A stretch of 13,132 bases of DNA from Syntrophales bacterium (GTDB taxonomy: Bacteria > Desulfobacterota > Syntrophia > Syntrophales > UBA2251). This document shows, piece after piece, positions 7,209 through 13,132 of the stretch. The stretch's first letter is position 1, and each line of letters starts with the position of its first letter. The translations under genes were made by a program, and so were the position numbers. The notes beneath the pieces are model-generated. The model was given only the letters and a program-made list of their open reading frames with translations, had not been told where the DNA came from and did no database searches. Location of the stretch: NCBI GenBank assembly GCA_023230905.1, contig JALNWL010000052.1, positions 1 to 13,132 on the forward strand. The letters run 5' to 3'.

Positions 7209-8563
7209 AACAGGGGGTCGAGCAGGTCTTTGAGCGAGCGGATCCCGAACATTTCGATCCCGCTCTCCGGCCTGCGGCCGGCCGGCGTTCCCGCGGGGAG
7301 GATGCAGCGCGTAAAGCCCATCCGCGCCGCCTCCTTGAGGCGCGTCTCCATCTGGCTGATCCCCCGGACCTCGCCGGTCAGGCCCACTTCGCCGAAGACC
7401 ACTGTTCCCGGCGCTACCGGCCGATCGAGAAAACTCGACGCCATCGAGGCCACTAGACCCAGGTCCACGGCGGGCTCGTCGACCTTCACCCCGCCGGCCA
7501 CATTGATGAAAATGTCGTGGCCGCTCAGGTGAAGGCCGCAGACCTTGTCCATGACCGCCACGAGCAACGAAACCCGGTTGTGGTCGACGCCGATGGTCGT
7601 GCGCCGGGGCATCCCGAAGCTGGTGGGAATGACCAGCGACTGGATCTCGACGAGGATCGGCCGCGTCCCCTCCAGGCTGGGGACGACCACGGACCCGGCG
7701 GCCTTTTCCGGGCGCTCCGACAGGAACAGGGCGGACGGATTGGCGACTTCCTTCAGGCCGTCGTCCCGCATCTCGAAGACGCCGATCTCGTTCGTGGGGC
7801 CGAAGCGGTTCTTGATCCCCCGGACGATCCGGTAGGCATGCCCGGAATCCCCCTCGAAGTAGAGCACCGTATCGACCATGTGCTCCAGCACCTTCGGGCC
7901 GGCCAGGGATCCGTCCTTCGTGACGTGCCCGACGAGAAACACGGGAATGCCGGTTTTTTTTGCATGCAGGATCAGGCGCTCCGAGGCCTCGCGCACCTGC
8001 CCCACGCTCCCCGGCGCCGACGACAGATTGGAGGCATACACGGTCTGGATGGAATCGATCACGACGGCGTGGGGCTCGATCCGCCGGATTTCCGCGAGGA
8101 TGTTCTCCAGGGCGATCTCCACGAAGACGAGGAGTTGGTCCGAATCCGCCCCGATGCGCTTGCCCCGGAGCTTGATCTGCCGGGCCGACTCCTCCCCGGA
8201 ACAGTAGAGGACCTTGAGGCCCCGCTCCGCGAGCCGCTGGCAGACCTGCAACAGCAGCGTGGATTTGCCGATGCCCGGATCGCCGCCGACCAGAACGGCC
8301 GATCCGGGAACGACGCCGCCCCCCAGAACCCGGTCCATCTCGGCCAGTCCCGTGGCGAGGCGCTCCTTCTCATCGGCGACGATGTCGGCGATGGGCCGCG
8401 GGGCCTCGTGGAGCTGGAGATCGGAGGACGGCCCCTCGGATGCCTCCCGGATTTCCTCTTCCACGAACTGGTTCCAGCCTCCACAGGATGGGCATTTTCC
8501 CAGCCACTTGGTGGACGCGTGACCGCAGCTCTGGCAGAAGAAGCTCGTTTTGATCTTTTTCAA
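7205..8563 (-). CDS. radA: DNA repair protein RadA (Sms)
   Basis: A RecA-related helicase/branch-migration factor acting in homologous recombination and repair. The 452 residues are close to the usual length of about 455-460. In order: an N-terminal C4 zinc finger (C10, C13, C24, C27), Walker A GDPGIGKST (94-102), Walker B VVID (167-170), the RadA-specific KNRFG motif (251-255), and a Lon-protease-like C-terminal domain (about 270-452). Translation starts at TTG (codon at 8561-8563), the position that gives the conserved MKKIKTSFFCQSCG N-terminus; an AGGAGG lies nine bases upstream. The stop codon TAG is formed by the CTAG edge of the repeat at 7049-7208. A run of eight A's on the coding strand (7954-7961, codons for HAKKTG) is a possible slippage site. 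It has its own promoter, divergent from serC. Confidence 0.97.
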   Translation of the reverse strand: MKKIKTSFFCQSCGHASTKWLGKCPSCGGWNQFVEEEIREASEGPSSDLQLHEAPRPIADIVADEKERLATGLAEMDRVLGGGVVPGSAVLVGGDPGIGKSTLLLQVCQRLAERGLKVLYCSGEESARQIKLRGKRIGADSDQLLVFVEIALENILAEIRRIEPHAVVIDSIQTVYASNLSSAPGSVGQVREASERLILHAKKTGIPVFLVGHVTKDGSLAGPKVLEHMVDTVLYFEGDSGHAYRIVRGIKNRFGPTNEIGVFEMRDDGLKEVANPSALFLSERPEKAAGSVVVPSLEGTRPILVEIQSLVIPTSFGMPRRTTIGVDHNRVSLLVAVMDKVCGLHLSGHDIFINVAGGVKVDEPAVDLGLVASMASSFLDRPVAPGTVVFGEVGLTGEVRGISQMETRLKEAARMGFTRCILPAGTPAGRRPESGIEMFGIRSLKDLLDPLF

Positions 8564-8572
8564 GGCCCCACC

Positions 8573-8578
8573 CCTCCT
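8573..8578 (-). promoter_or_regulatory. Ribosome binding site deciding the TTG start of radA
   Basis: AGGAGG on the minus strand, nine bases before the TTG codon. It supports initiation at a rare start codon in a frame where no nearby ATG would keep the full zinc-finger N-terminus. Confidence 0.75.
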
Positions 8579-8590
8579 AATGGCTGAAAG

Positions 8591-8619
8591 ATCATATGGA
8601 TTTTCACCGTCGGCGTCAA
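8591..8619 (-). promoter_or_regulatory. Predicted sigma70-type promoter of radA
   Basis: On the minus strand TTGACG (8614-8619, 5 of 6) and TATGAT (8591-8596, 5 of 6) are separated by 17 bases. The expected transcript start is near 8584, giving a leader of about 20 bases before the TTG start. It is divergent from the serC promoter, with 21 bases between the two -35 boxes. Confidence 0.7.
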
Positions 8620-8640
8620 CCGGAATCTCGGTAAAATCTC

Positions 8641-8669
8641 TTGAGTAAATGATGCAATCCTGTTATATT
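8641..8669 (+). promoter_or_regulatory. Predicted sigma70-type promoter of serC-serA-purA
   Basis: TTGAGT (8641-8646) and TATATT (8664-8669, 5 of 6) are separated by 17 bases. Start of transcription would be near 8676, leaving about 33 bases of leader with a GAGGA ribosome binding site (8695-8699). A small inverted repeat, ACCG-N6-CGGT (8619-8632), lies between the two divergent promoters and could be an operator; that is inference. Confidence 0.7.
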
Positions 8670-8708
8670 CGCGCGCTCGTGAAAACTCAAGAAAGAGGAC
8701 GGGATTTT

Positions 8709-9833
8709 ATGAACCCCAATTTCAGTTCCGGTCCCTGCGGCAAGCGTCCGCGGTGGACCCTCGGCGCCCTGGAAGACGCCGCCGTCGGACGGTCGCACCG
8801 CTCCGCCCTGGGCAAGGAAAAGCTGACCCGCGCCATCACCGAAACGAAGAGGATTCTGGGCATCCCCGCCGACTACCTCGTCGGGATCATGCCCGCCTCC
8901 GATACGGGAGCCTTCGAGGCGGCGATGTGGTCGCTCCTGGGGCCCCGGCCGGTCACGGTGCTCGTCTGGGAGAGCTTCAGCGACGGCTGGGCCACGGACG
9001 TCGCCAGGCAGTTGAAGCTCAAACCCACGATCCTCAAGGCGGACTACGGGAAGCTCCCCGATCTGAACGCGGTCGACTGGCGCCAGGACGTGGTCTTCGT
9101 CGCCAACGGCACGACGAGCGGGGTCAAGGTGCCGCACTGGGACTGGATCCCCGACGACCGGGAAGGGCTCGCCCTCTGCGACGCCACGAGCGCCGTTTTC
9201 GCGATGCCGATCGCCTGGGAGAAGATCGACGCCCTGACCTTCTCCTGGCAGAAGTGCCTGGGGGGCGAGGCGGCCCACGGCATGCTGGTTCTGAGTCCCC
9301 GGGCCGTCGCCCGCATCGAGGCGTACGATCCCCCTTGGCCGATGCCCAAGATCTTCCGCATGAAGAAGGGCGGCAGGATCAACGCCGGCATCTTCGAGGG
9401 CGACACGATCAATACGCCGTCGATGCTTTGCGTTGAGGACTACCTCGACGCCTTGAAATGGGCGGAGGCCGAGGGCGGTCTCGACGCGCTCATCGCCAGA
9501 AGCATGGGGAATCTCCGGATTGTATCGGAATGGGTGCAAAAAACGGACTGGGTGGAATTCCTGGCCGCCGACCCCACCGTCCGCTCCAACACCTCGGTTT
9601 GCCTGATGGTGACGAGCGCCAGGGTCGCGGCCCTGCCGAAGGACGAGCGCGCGAAGTTCCTGAAGGGAATCGCGAGCGAACTGGCCCGGCAGAAGATCGC
9701 CTACGACATCAACTCCTACAAGGACGCCCCGCCCGGTTTCCGGTTCTGGTGCGGTCCGACGGTCGCGGCGGAGGATCTGCGGGCGGCCCTGGCGGCGCTG
9801 GAGAAGGCGTATCTCCAGAAAGCCGACGCATGA
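8709..9833 (+). CDS. serC: Phosphoserine aminotransferase, alphaproteobacterial/Methanosarcina type
   Basis: A PLP enzyme converting 3-phosphohydroxypyruvate and glutamate to O-phosphoserine and 2-oxoglutarate, the second step of serine synthesis. The 374 residues start MNPNFSSGPC, typical of the SerC variant first defined in alphaproteobacteria and Methanosarcina (TIGR01365-like), which differs from the E. coli form. Lys182 in FSWQKCLGGEAAHG is the expected Schiff-base lysine, and Asp158 in LCDATSA the ring-nitrogen partner. An in-frame upstream ATG at 8649 was rejected because it lies inside the promoter, whereas the ATG at 8709 has a GAGGA site nine bases upstream. Seventeen bases separate it from serA, which strongly supports the assignment. 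Confidence 0.93.
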   Translation: MNPNFSSGPCGKRPRWTLGALEDAAVGRSHRSALGKEKLTRAITETKRILGIPADYLVGIMPASDTGAFEAAMWSLLGPRPVTVLVWESFSDGWATDVARQLKLKPTILKADYGKLPDLNAVDWRQDVVFVANGTTSGVKVPHWDWIPDDREGLALCDATSAVFAMPIAWEKIDALTFSWQKCLGGEAAHGMLVLSPRAVARIEAYDPPWPMPKIFRMKKGGRINAGIFEGDTINTPSMLCVEDYLDALKWAEAEGGLDALIARSMGNLRIVSEWVQKTDWVEFLAADPTVRSNTSVCLMVTSARVAALPKDERAKFLKGIASELARQKIAYDINSYKDAPPGFRFWCGPTVAAEDLRAALAALEKAYLQKADA

Positions 9834-9850
9834 CGAGAAAGGAAGAAACA

Positions 9851-11437
9851 ATGACGAAGCGCGTCCTGGTCAGCGATACCCTCTCCCCGGAGGGCGTGGA
9901 GATATTCAGGCAGGCCCCCGGCATCGAGGTCGACGTCATCACCAACCTCACCCCCGACGAGCTCAAGGGGGTGATCAAGGATTACGACGGCCTGGCCATC
10001 CGGAGCGCCACCAAGGTCACGAAGGAGATCATCGCCGCCGCCGATAACCTGAAGGTCGTCGGCCGGGCGGGGATCGGCCTCGACAATGTCGACATTGCCG
10101 CCGCGAGCAAACGGGGCATCGTCGTCATGAACACCCCGGGCGGCAACACGATCACCACCGGCGAGCACGCGATCGCCATGATGATGGCCCTGGCCCGGCA
10201 GATCCCCCAGGCGACGGCCTCCATGAAGGACAGCAAGTGGGAGAAGAACCGGTTCATGGGCTCGGAGGTGTGCAACAAGACCCTCGGGATCATCGGCATC
10301 GGCCGGGTGGGCACGATCGTCGCGGACCGGGCCCAGGGGCTCAAGATGACCGTCATCGCCTACGACCCCTTCATCTCCGCCGAGGCCGCCGAGAATCTCG
10401 GGATCGCCCTGGTGACGCTCGACGAACTCTTGGCCAAGTCCGACTTCATCTCCGTCCATACCCCGATGACGAAGGAAACGCGCGGGATCATCAACGCCGC
10501 CGCCTTCAAGAAGATGAAGAAGGGCGTCTACATCATCAACTGCGCCCGGGGCGGGATCATCACGGAGAAGGACCTGTACGACGCCCTCGTCTCCGGTCAG
10601 GTCGCCGGCGCCGCCCTCGACGTCTTCGAGGAGGAACCGACGAAAAACAAGGACCTCGTCGGCCTGCCCAACGTCATCTGCACGCCCCACCTCGGCGCCT
10701 CCACCGACGAGGCCCAGATCAACGTGGCCATCGCGGTCGCGGAACAGATCGTGGGGTACCTGACCCGGGGCGAGATCCGCAACGCCGTCAACTTCCCCTC
10801 GGTGAGCGCCGAGCTGCTCAACGTCATCCAGCCCTACCTGGGACTGGCGGAGAAACTGGGCAAGTTCGAGGCCCAGCTCATCACGGGCGGCATCGAGCAG
10901 GTGAAGATCGAGTACAGCGGCGAGATCATCAACCACAACGTCGCCCCCATTACCATTTCGCTTCTGAAGGGGCTGCTCACACCCATTTTGAACGAGAACG
11001 TCAACTACATCAATGCGCCGGTCGTGGCCAAGGAGCGCGGCATCCGGGTGGTCGAGGCCAAGAGCAGCGAGGTCAAGGACTACACCAGCATGATCACCCT
11101 GTCCGTCAAGACCGCCCAGGGCGAAAGTTGCGCGGCCGGGGCGATTTTTGGCCGCCAGGACGCGCGCATCGTCCGAATCGACAAGTTCACCGTCGAGGTC
11201 AATCCGGACGGTTTGATGCTCGTCCTGTACAACATCGACCGACCGGGGGTCATCGGCAACATCGGCTCCACCCTGGGGGCCCATGACATCAACATCGCGC
11301 GCATGCACCTGAGCCGCGAGCAGGTCGACGGTCAGGCCCTGGTGGTGCTCAGCACGGACAGCGTCGTGCCGACCGAAGTCATGGAAAAGCTCCGGAGCCT
11401 GCCGCACGTGATCTCGGTTCAGGCACTGGAAATGTAG
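9851..11437 (+). CDS. serA: D-3-phosphoglycerate dehydrogenase, long ACT-domain form
   Basis: Oxidises 3-phosphoglycerate to 3-phosphohydroxypyruvate with NAD, the committed step of serine synthesis. The 528 residues match the long form known from Bacillus and Mycobacterium. It has an N-terminal substrate domain with GRAGIGLDNVD (71-81), a Rossmann domain with GIGRVG (149-154), and catalytic Arg233 (CARGG), Glu262 (DVFEEEP) and His280 (TPHLGAST). An intervening ASB-type domain spans about 315-450, and a C-terminal ACT domain (about 455-528, containing NIDRPGVIGNIG) probably gives serine feedback inhibition. The ATG at 9851 follows an AAAGGA site and gives the conserved MTKRVLVSD start. An alternative ATG at 9830 overlaps the serC stop as ATGA and would add seven residues. 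purA follows after 15 bases. Confidence 0.96.
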   Translation: MTKRVLVSDTLSPEGVEIFRQAPGIEVDVITNLTPDELKGVIKDYDGLAIRSATKVTKEIIAAADNLKVVGRAGIGLDNVDIAAASKRGIVVMNTPGGNTITTGEHAIAMMMALARQIPQATASMKDSKWEKNRFMGSEVCNKTLGIIGIGRVGTIVADRAQGLKMTVIAYDPFISAEAAENLGIALVTLDELLAKSDFISVHTPMTKETRGIINAAAFKKMKKGVYIINCARGGIITEKDLYDALVSGQVAGAALDVFEEEPTKNKDLVGLPNVICTPHLGASTDEAQINVAIAVAEQIVGYLTRGEIRNAVNFPSVSAELLNVIQPYLGLAEKLGKFEAQLITGGIEQVKIEYSGEIINHNVAPITISLLKGLLTPILNENVNYINAPVVAKERGIRVVEAKSSEVKDYTSMITLSVKTAQGESCAAGAIFGRQDARIVRIDKFTVEVNPDGLMLVLYNIDRPGVIGNIGSTLGAHDINIARMHLSREQVDGQALVVLSTDSVVPTEVMEKLRSLPHVISVQALEM

Positions 11438-11452
11438 GCCGGAGGACGGACA

Positions 11453-12754
11453 ATGGCAAATGTCGTAGTGGTGGGCGCCCAGTGGGGGGACGAGGGCAAG
11501 GGCAAGGTCGTCGATCTGTACGCCGAGGACGCGGATGTCATTGTCCGTTTCCAGGGAGGCAACAACGCGGGACATACCCTGGTGGTGAACGGTCAGCAGA
11601 CCATCCTGCACCTGATCCCCTCGGGGATCCTGCACGATCACAAGTTCTGCATCATCGGCAACGGCGTCGTCGTCGATCCGAAGGTCCTGATCGAAGAAAT
11701 CGACAGCCTGAACGGCCGCAACCTCTTCCCGGCGCATACGAAGCTCTATGTCAGCGAGAATGCCCACATCATCATGCCGTACCACCGGCGGCTGGACGCG
11801 GCCCGGGAGGCCCACAAGGCCGGTCGGAAAATCGGCACGACGGGCCGGGGCATCGGACCGGCCTACGAAGACAAGGCCGCCCGGGTGGGCATCCGCCTGT
11901 CCGACCTCCTGGACGAAGGCACGTTTCGGGAAAAGCTGCGCGCCAACTGCACCGAAAAGAATTTCATGCTGACCCGCTATTTCGGCGAGGAAGCGGTCGA
12001 CGAAGCCGCCATCTTCGACGAATACCGGGCCTACGCGGATCGGCTCCGCCCCTACGCGGCGGATGCGTCGCTCATCCTCCACAAGGAGATCAAGAAGGGC
12101 AAGAAGATTCTCTTCGAGGGCGCGCAGGGCAACCACCTGGACATCGACCACGGCACCTATCCCTACGTGACCTCCTCCAATACCGTGGCCGGCAACGCCG
12201 GCGCCGGCTCGGGCGTCGGCCCGGGTGCGCTTCAGTCCGTCGTCGGCATCTGCAAGGCCTACACGACGCGCGTGGGCGAAGGACCGTTCGTCACCGAGCT
12301 GACCTGCGCCATCGGGGAGAGGATCCAGCAGGTCGGCCAGGAGTTCGGGGCAACCACCGGCCGGAAGCGCCGCTGCGGCTGGCTCGACATGGTCCTTGTG
12401 CGCCACTCCGTCCGGGTCTCCGGCATCACCGGCCTGGCACTCACGAAGCTCGACGTCCTCACCGGCATCGACCCCTTGAAGATCTGCGTCGGCTACCGAA
12501 CCCCGGAGGGAGAGGTCTTCTCGGAAACCATGCCGGCCCATCCTGCTGTTCTGAGCCGCTGCGAACCGATCTATGAAGCGCTTCCCGGCTGGTCGGAAAA
12601 CATCGGGGACGCCCGTGTGATCGGCGAGCTGCCTAAAAACACGAGAAAGTACATCGAGCGGCTCGAAGACCTGACGGATACCAAACTCGTAATGGTCTCC
12701 GTCGGCGCGGGGAGAAACGAGACGATCGTCACCCGCAACCCCTTCTCCGGATGA
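11453..12754 (+). CDS. purA: Adenylosuccinate synthetase
   Basis: Joins IMP and aspartate using GTP to make adenylosuccinate, the first committed step to AMP. The protein is 433 residues, the family norm. Visible are the GTP/Mg loop GAQWGDEGKGK with catalytic Asp13, GGNNAGHT with His41, the IMP-binding TGRGIGPAYEDKAAR, FEGAQGNHLDIDHGTYPYVTSSN in shorter conserved blocks, and TTGRKRRCGWLD near the aspartate-binding loop. A GGAGG site lies seven bases before the ATG. It closes a serC-serA-purA gene run in which spacings are 17 and 15 bases, so cotranscription is likely. A bulged hairpin follows 25 bases past the stop and may end the transcript. Confidence 0.98.
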   Translation: MANVVVVGAQWGDEGKGKVVDLYAEDADVIVRFQGGNNAGHTLVVNGQQTILHLIPSGILHDHKFCIIGNGVVVDPKVLIEEIDSLNGRNLFPAHTKLYVSENAHIIMPYHRRLDAAREAHKAGRKIGTTGRGIGPAYEDKAARVGIRLSDLLDEGTFREKLRANCTEKNFMLTRYFGEEAVDEAAIFDEYRAYADRLRPYAADASLILHKEIKKGKKILFEGAQGNHLDIDHGTYPYVTSSNTVAGNAGAGSGVGPGALQSVVGICKAYTTRVGEGPFVTELTCAIGERIQQVGQEFGATTGRKRRCGWLDMVLVRHSVRVSGITGLALTKLDVLTGIDPLKICVGYRTPEGEVFSETMPAHPAVLSRCEPIYEALPGWSENIGDARVIGELPKNTRKYIERLEDLTDTKLVMVSVGAGRNETIVTRNPFSG

Positions 12755-12773
12755 TCAGGGTTGTGTTTTGGAC

Positions 12774-12801
12774 TTGACAAGGCCGGGCACTTGGGGATAA
12801 G
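12774..12801 (+). promoter_or_regulatory. Predicted promoter of tRNA-Lys
   Basis: A perfect TTGACA (12774-12779) is followed after 16 bases by GATAAG (12796-12801, 4 of 6). The transcript would begin near 12808, about 68 bases before the tRNA, leaving a leader for RNase P to remove. The -10 box sits inside the loop of the hairpin at 12779-12813. Confidence 0.55.
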
Positions 12802-12813
12802 ACGTGCGGCCTT
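12779..12813 (+). terminator. Possible weak terminator of the purA transcript (bulged hairpin)
   Basis: AAGGCCG-GG-CAC (12779-12790) pairs with GTGCGGCCTT (12804-12813), giving ten base pairs with a two-base GG bulge and a 13-base loop. Only a short CCTTTG follows, so as a terminator it is weak. It could instead act as a symmetric protein-binding site over the tRNA promoter. Confidence 0.4.
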
Positions 12814-12875
12814 TGAAGAAGACGTGTGGAACCGCCATCGGCGGCTCTCGCGTCATGTATTATCTGAATAATCCT

Positions 12876-12951
12876 GGGACGTTAGCTCAGCTGGTAGAGC
12901 AGCGGACTTTTAATCCGTTGGTCGCGGGTTCGATTCCCGCACGTCCCACCA
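12876..12951 (+). tRNA. tRNA-Lys (UUU), CCA encoded
   Basis: A 76-base cloverleaf. Acceptor stem GGGACGT pairs with ACGTCCC (12941-12947), followed by discriminator A and an encoded CCA (12949-12951). The D arm contains TAGCTCAGCTGGTAGAGC. The anticodon loop CTTTTAA has anticodon TTT at 12909-12911. The T arm is CGCGGG-TTCGATT-CCCGC. The sequence is close to E. coli tRNA-Lys in layout. It is not apparently clustered with other tRNAs in the window. Confidence 0.98.
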
Positions 12952-12978
12952 ACAATATCAGGCACTTACAGCTTTCAG

Positions 12979-12997
12979 TTGTGTGACCTTGTGTGAC
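12979..12997 (+). repeat. Tandem direct repeat TTGTGTGAC downstream of tRNA-Lys
   Basis: TTGTGTGAC occurs at 12979-12987 and again at 12989-12997, a ten-base period (one helical turn), 27 bases past the tRNA CCA. Function unknown. Its position would suit an arm site of a tRNA-targeting integrase or a DNA-binding protein, but no integrase gene is visible. Confidence 0.5.
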
Positions 12998-13015
12998 ATT
13001 TTCCCCGAAATGTAA

Positions 13016-13132
13016 CTAGTGTCCATCCGGAAAGACCGGTTTTTAAAGAAGGCTGATGCCGATTTCGGTTGAAGGGGCCTTCAGCCTTGGGCCGATGTGG
13101 CCAAACTCAGTTCATTGAGTTGCTCTTTGTCA
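13016..13132. repeat. Stem-loop-rich sequence at the right edge, possible outer end of a mobile element
   Basis: Beginning at CTAG (13016-13019) there are three stem-loops in about 100 bases: CCGG-AAAGA-CCGG followed by TTTTT (13027-13044, possibly a weak terminator for the tRNA), AAGGCTGA (13049-13056) with TCAGCCTT (13081-13088), and AACTCA-GTTCAT-TGAGTT (13104-13121). No reading frame of note is present before the window ends. I interpret it as a possible insertion-sequence terminus or a repeat, without being able to name a family. Confidence 0.35.

Noticed and set aside
9716..12541. A 941-codon minus-strand frame opposite serC, serA and purA
   Set aside because: Antisense shadow of three well-supported genes; Asp/Val/Gly/Leu-rich composition without domains.
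12804..12986. A 60-codon plus-strand frame including LAQLVEQRTFNPLVAGSIP
   Set aside because: This peptide is the familiar false translation of a tRNA gene; the frame runs straight through tRNA-Lys.
1..13132. CRISPR array, toxin-antitoxin, restriction, prophage or other defence system
   Set aside because: No regularly spaced repeats and no such gene families were seen; the holin-family name alone does not indicate a prophage.

Overview
The window is a GC-rich stretch of bacterial chromosome made almost entirely of housekeeping genes. Gene content and protein style suggest a Deltaproteobacterium (Desulfobacterota), perhaps Syntrophales-like. The pointers are a GspE/PilB-type ATPase next to mutS, a serC-serA-purA run whose SerC is of the alphaproteobacterial/Methanosarcina type, and a 'GCAGGCTGTTGAAAAA' inverted repeat of a kind I associate with that group from memory. 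The taxonomy is inference; no marker rRNA is present.

Layout. (1) 1-893, plus strand: the C-terminal half of a GspE/PilB secretion or pilus ATPase, cut by the window edge. (2) 933-3967, minus strand: a four-helix holin-family membrane protein gene followed by mutS, overlapping by ATGA; the pair converges on the ATPase gene. (3) 4031-6151, minus strand: the groES-groEL operon with a sigma70-like promoter, strong ribosome binding sites and a rho-independent terminator. (4) 6152-6429: noncoding, AT-rich then GC-rich. (5) 6430-8563, minus strand: radA (TTG start) and then a small metallo-beta-lactamase-fold hydrolase gene, separated by a 160-base nested inverted repeat (7049-7208) that fills the intergenic gap and supplies radA's stop codon. 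(6) 8591-8669: divergent promoters. (7) 8709-12754, plus strand: serC, serA and purA, closely spaced. (8) 12774-12951: a promoter and tRNA-Lys(UUU). (9) 12979-13132: a short direct repeat and a run of stem-loops starting at a CTAG, possibly the outer end of a mobile element.

How the genes work together. SerA and SerC catalyse the first two steps of serine synthesis from 3-phosphoglycerate. PurA commits IMP to AMP. GroEL/GroES fold proteins. MutS and RadA serve mismatch repair and recombination. The membrane protein beside mutS and the hydrolase have no function that the sequence can establish.

I found no convincing new multi-gene system. The best leads are noncoding: the nested repeat at the radA stop codon, a bulged hairpin covering the tRNA-Lys promoter, and the structured sequence at the right edge.
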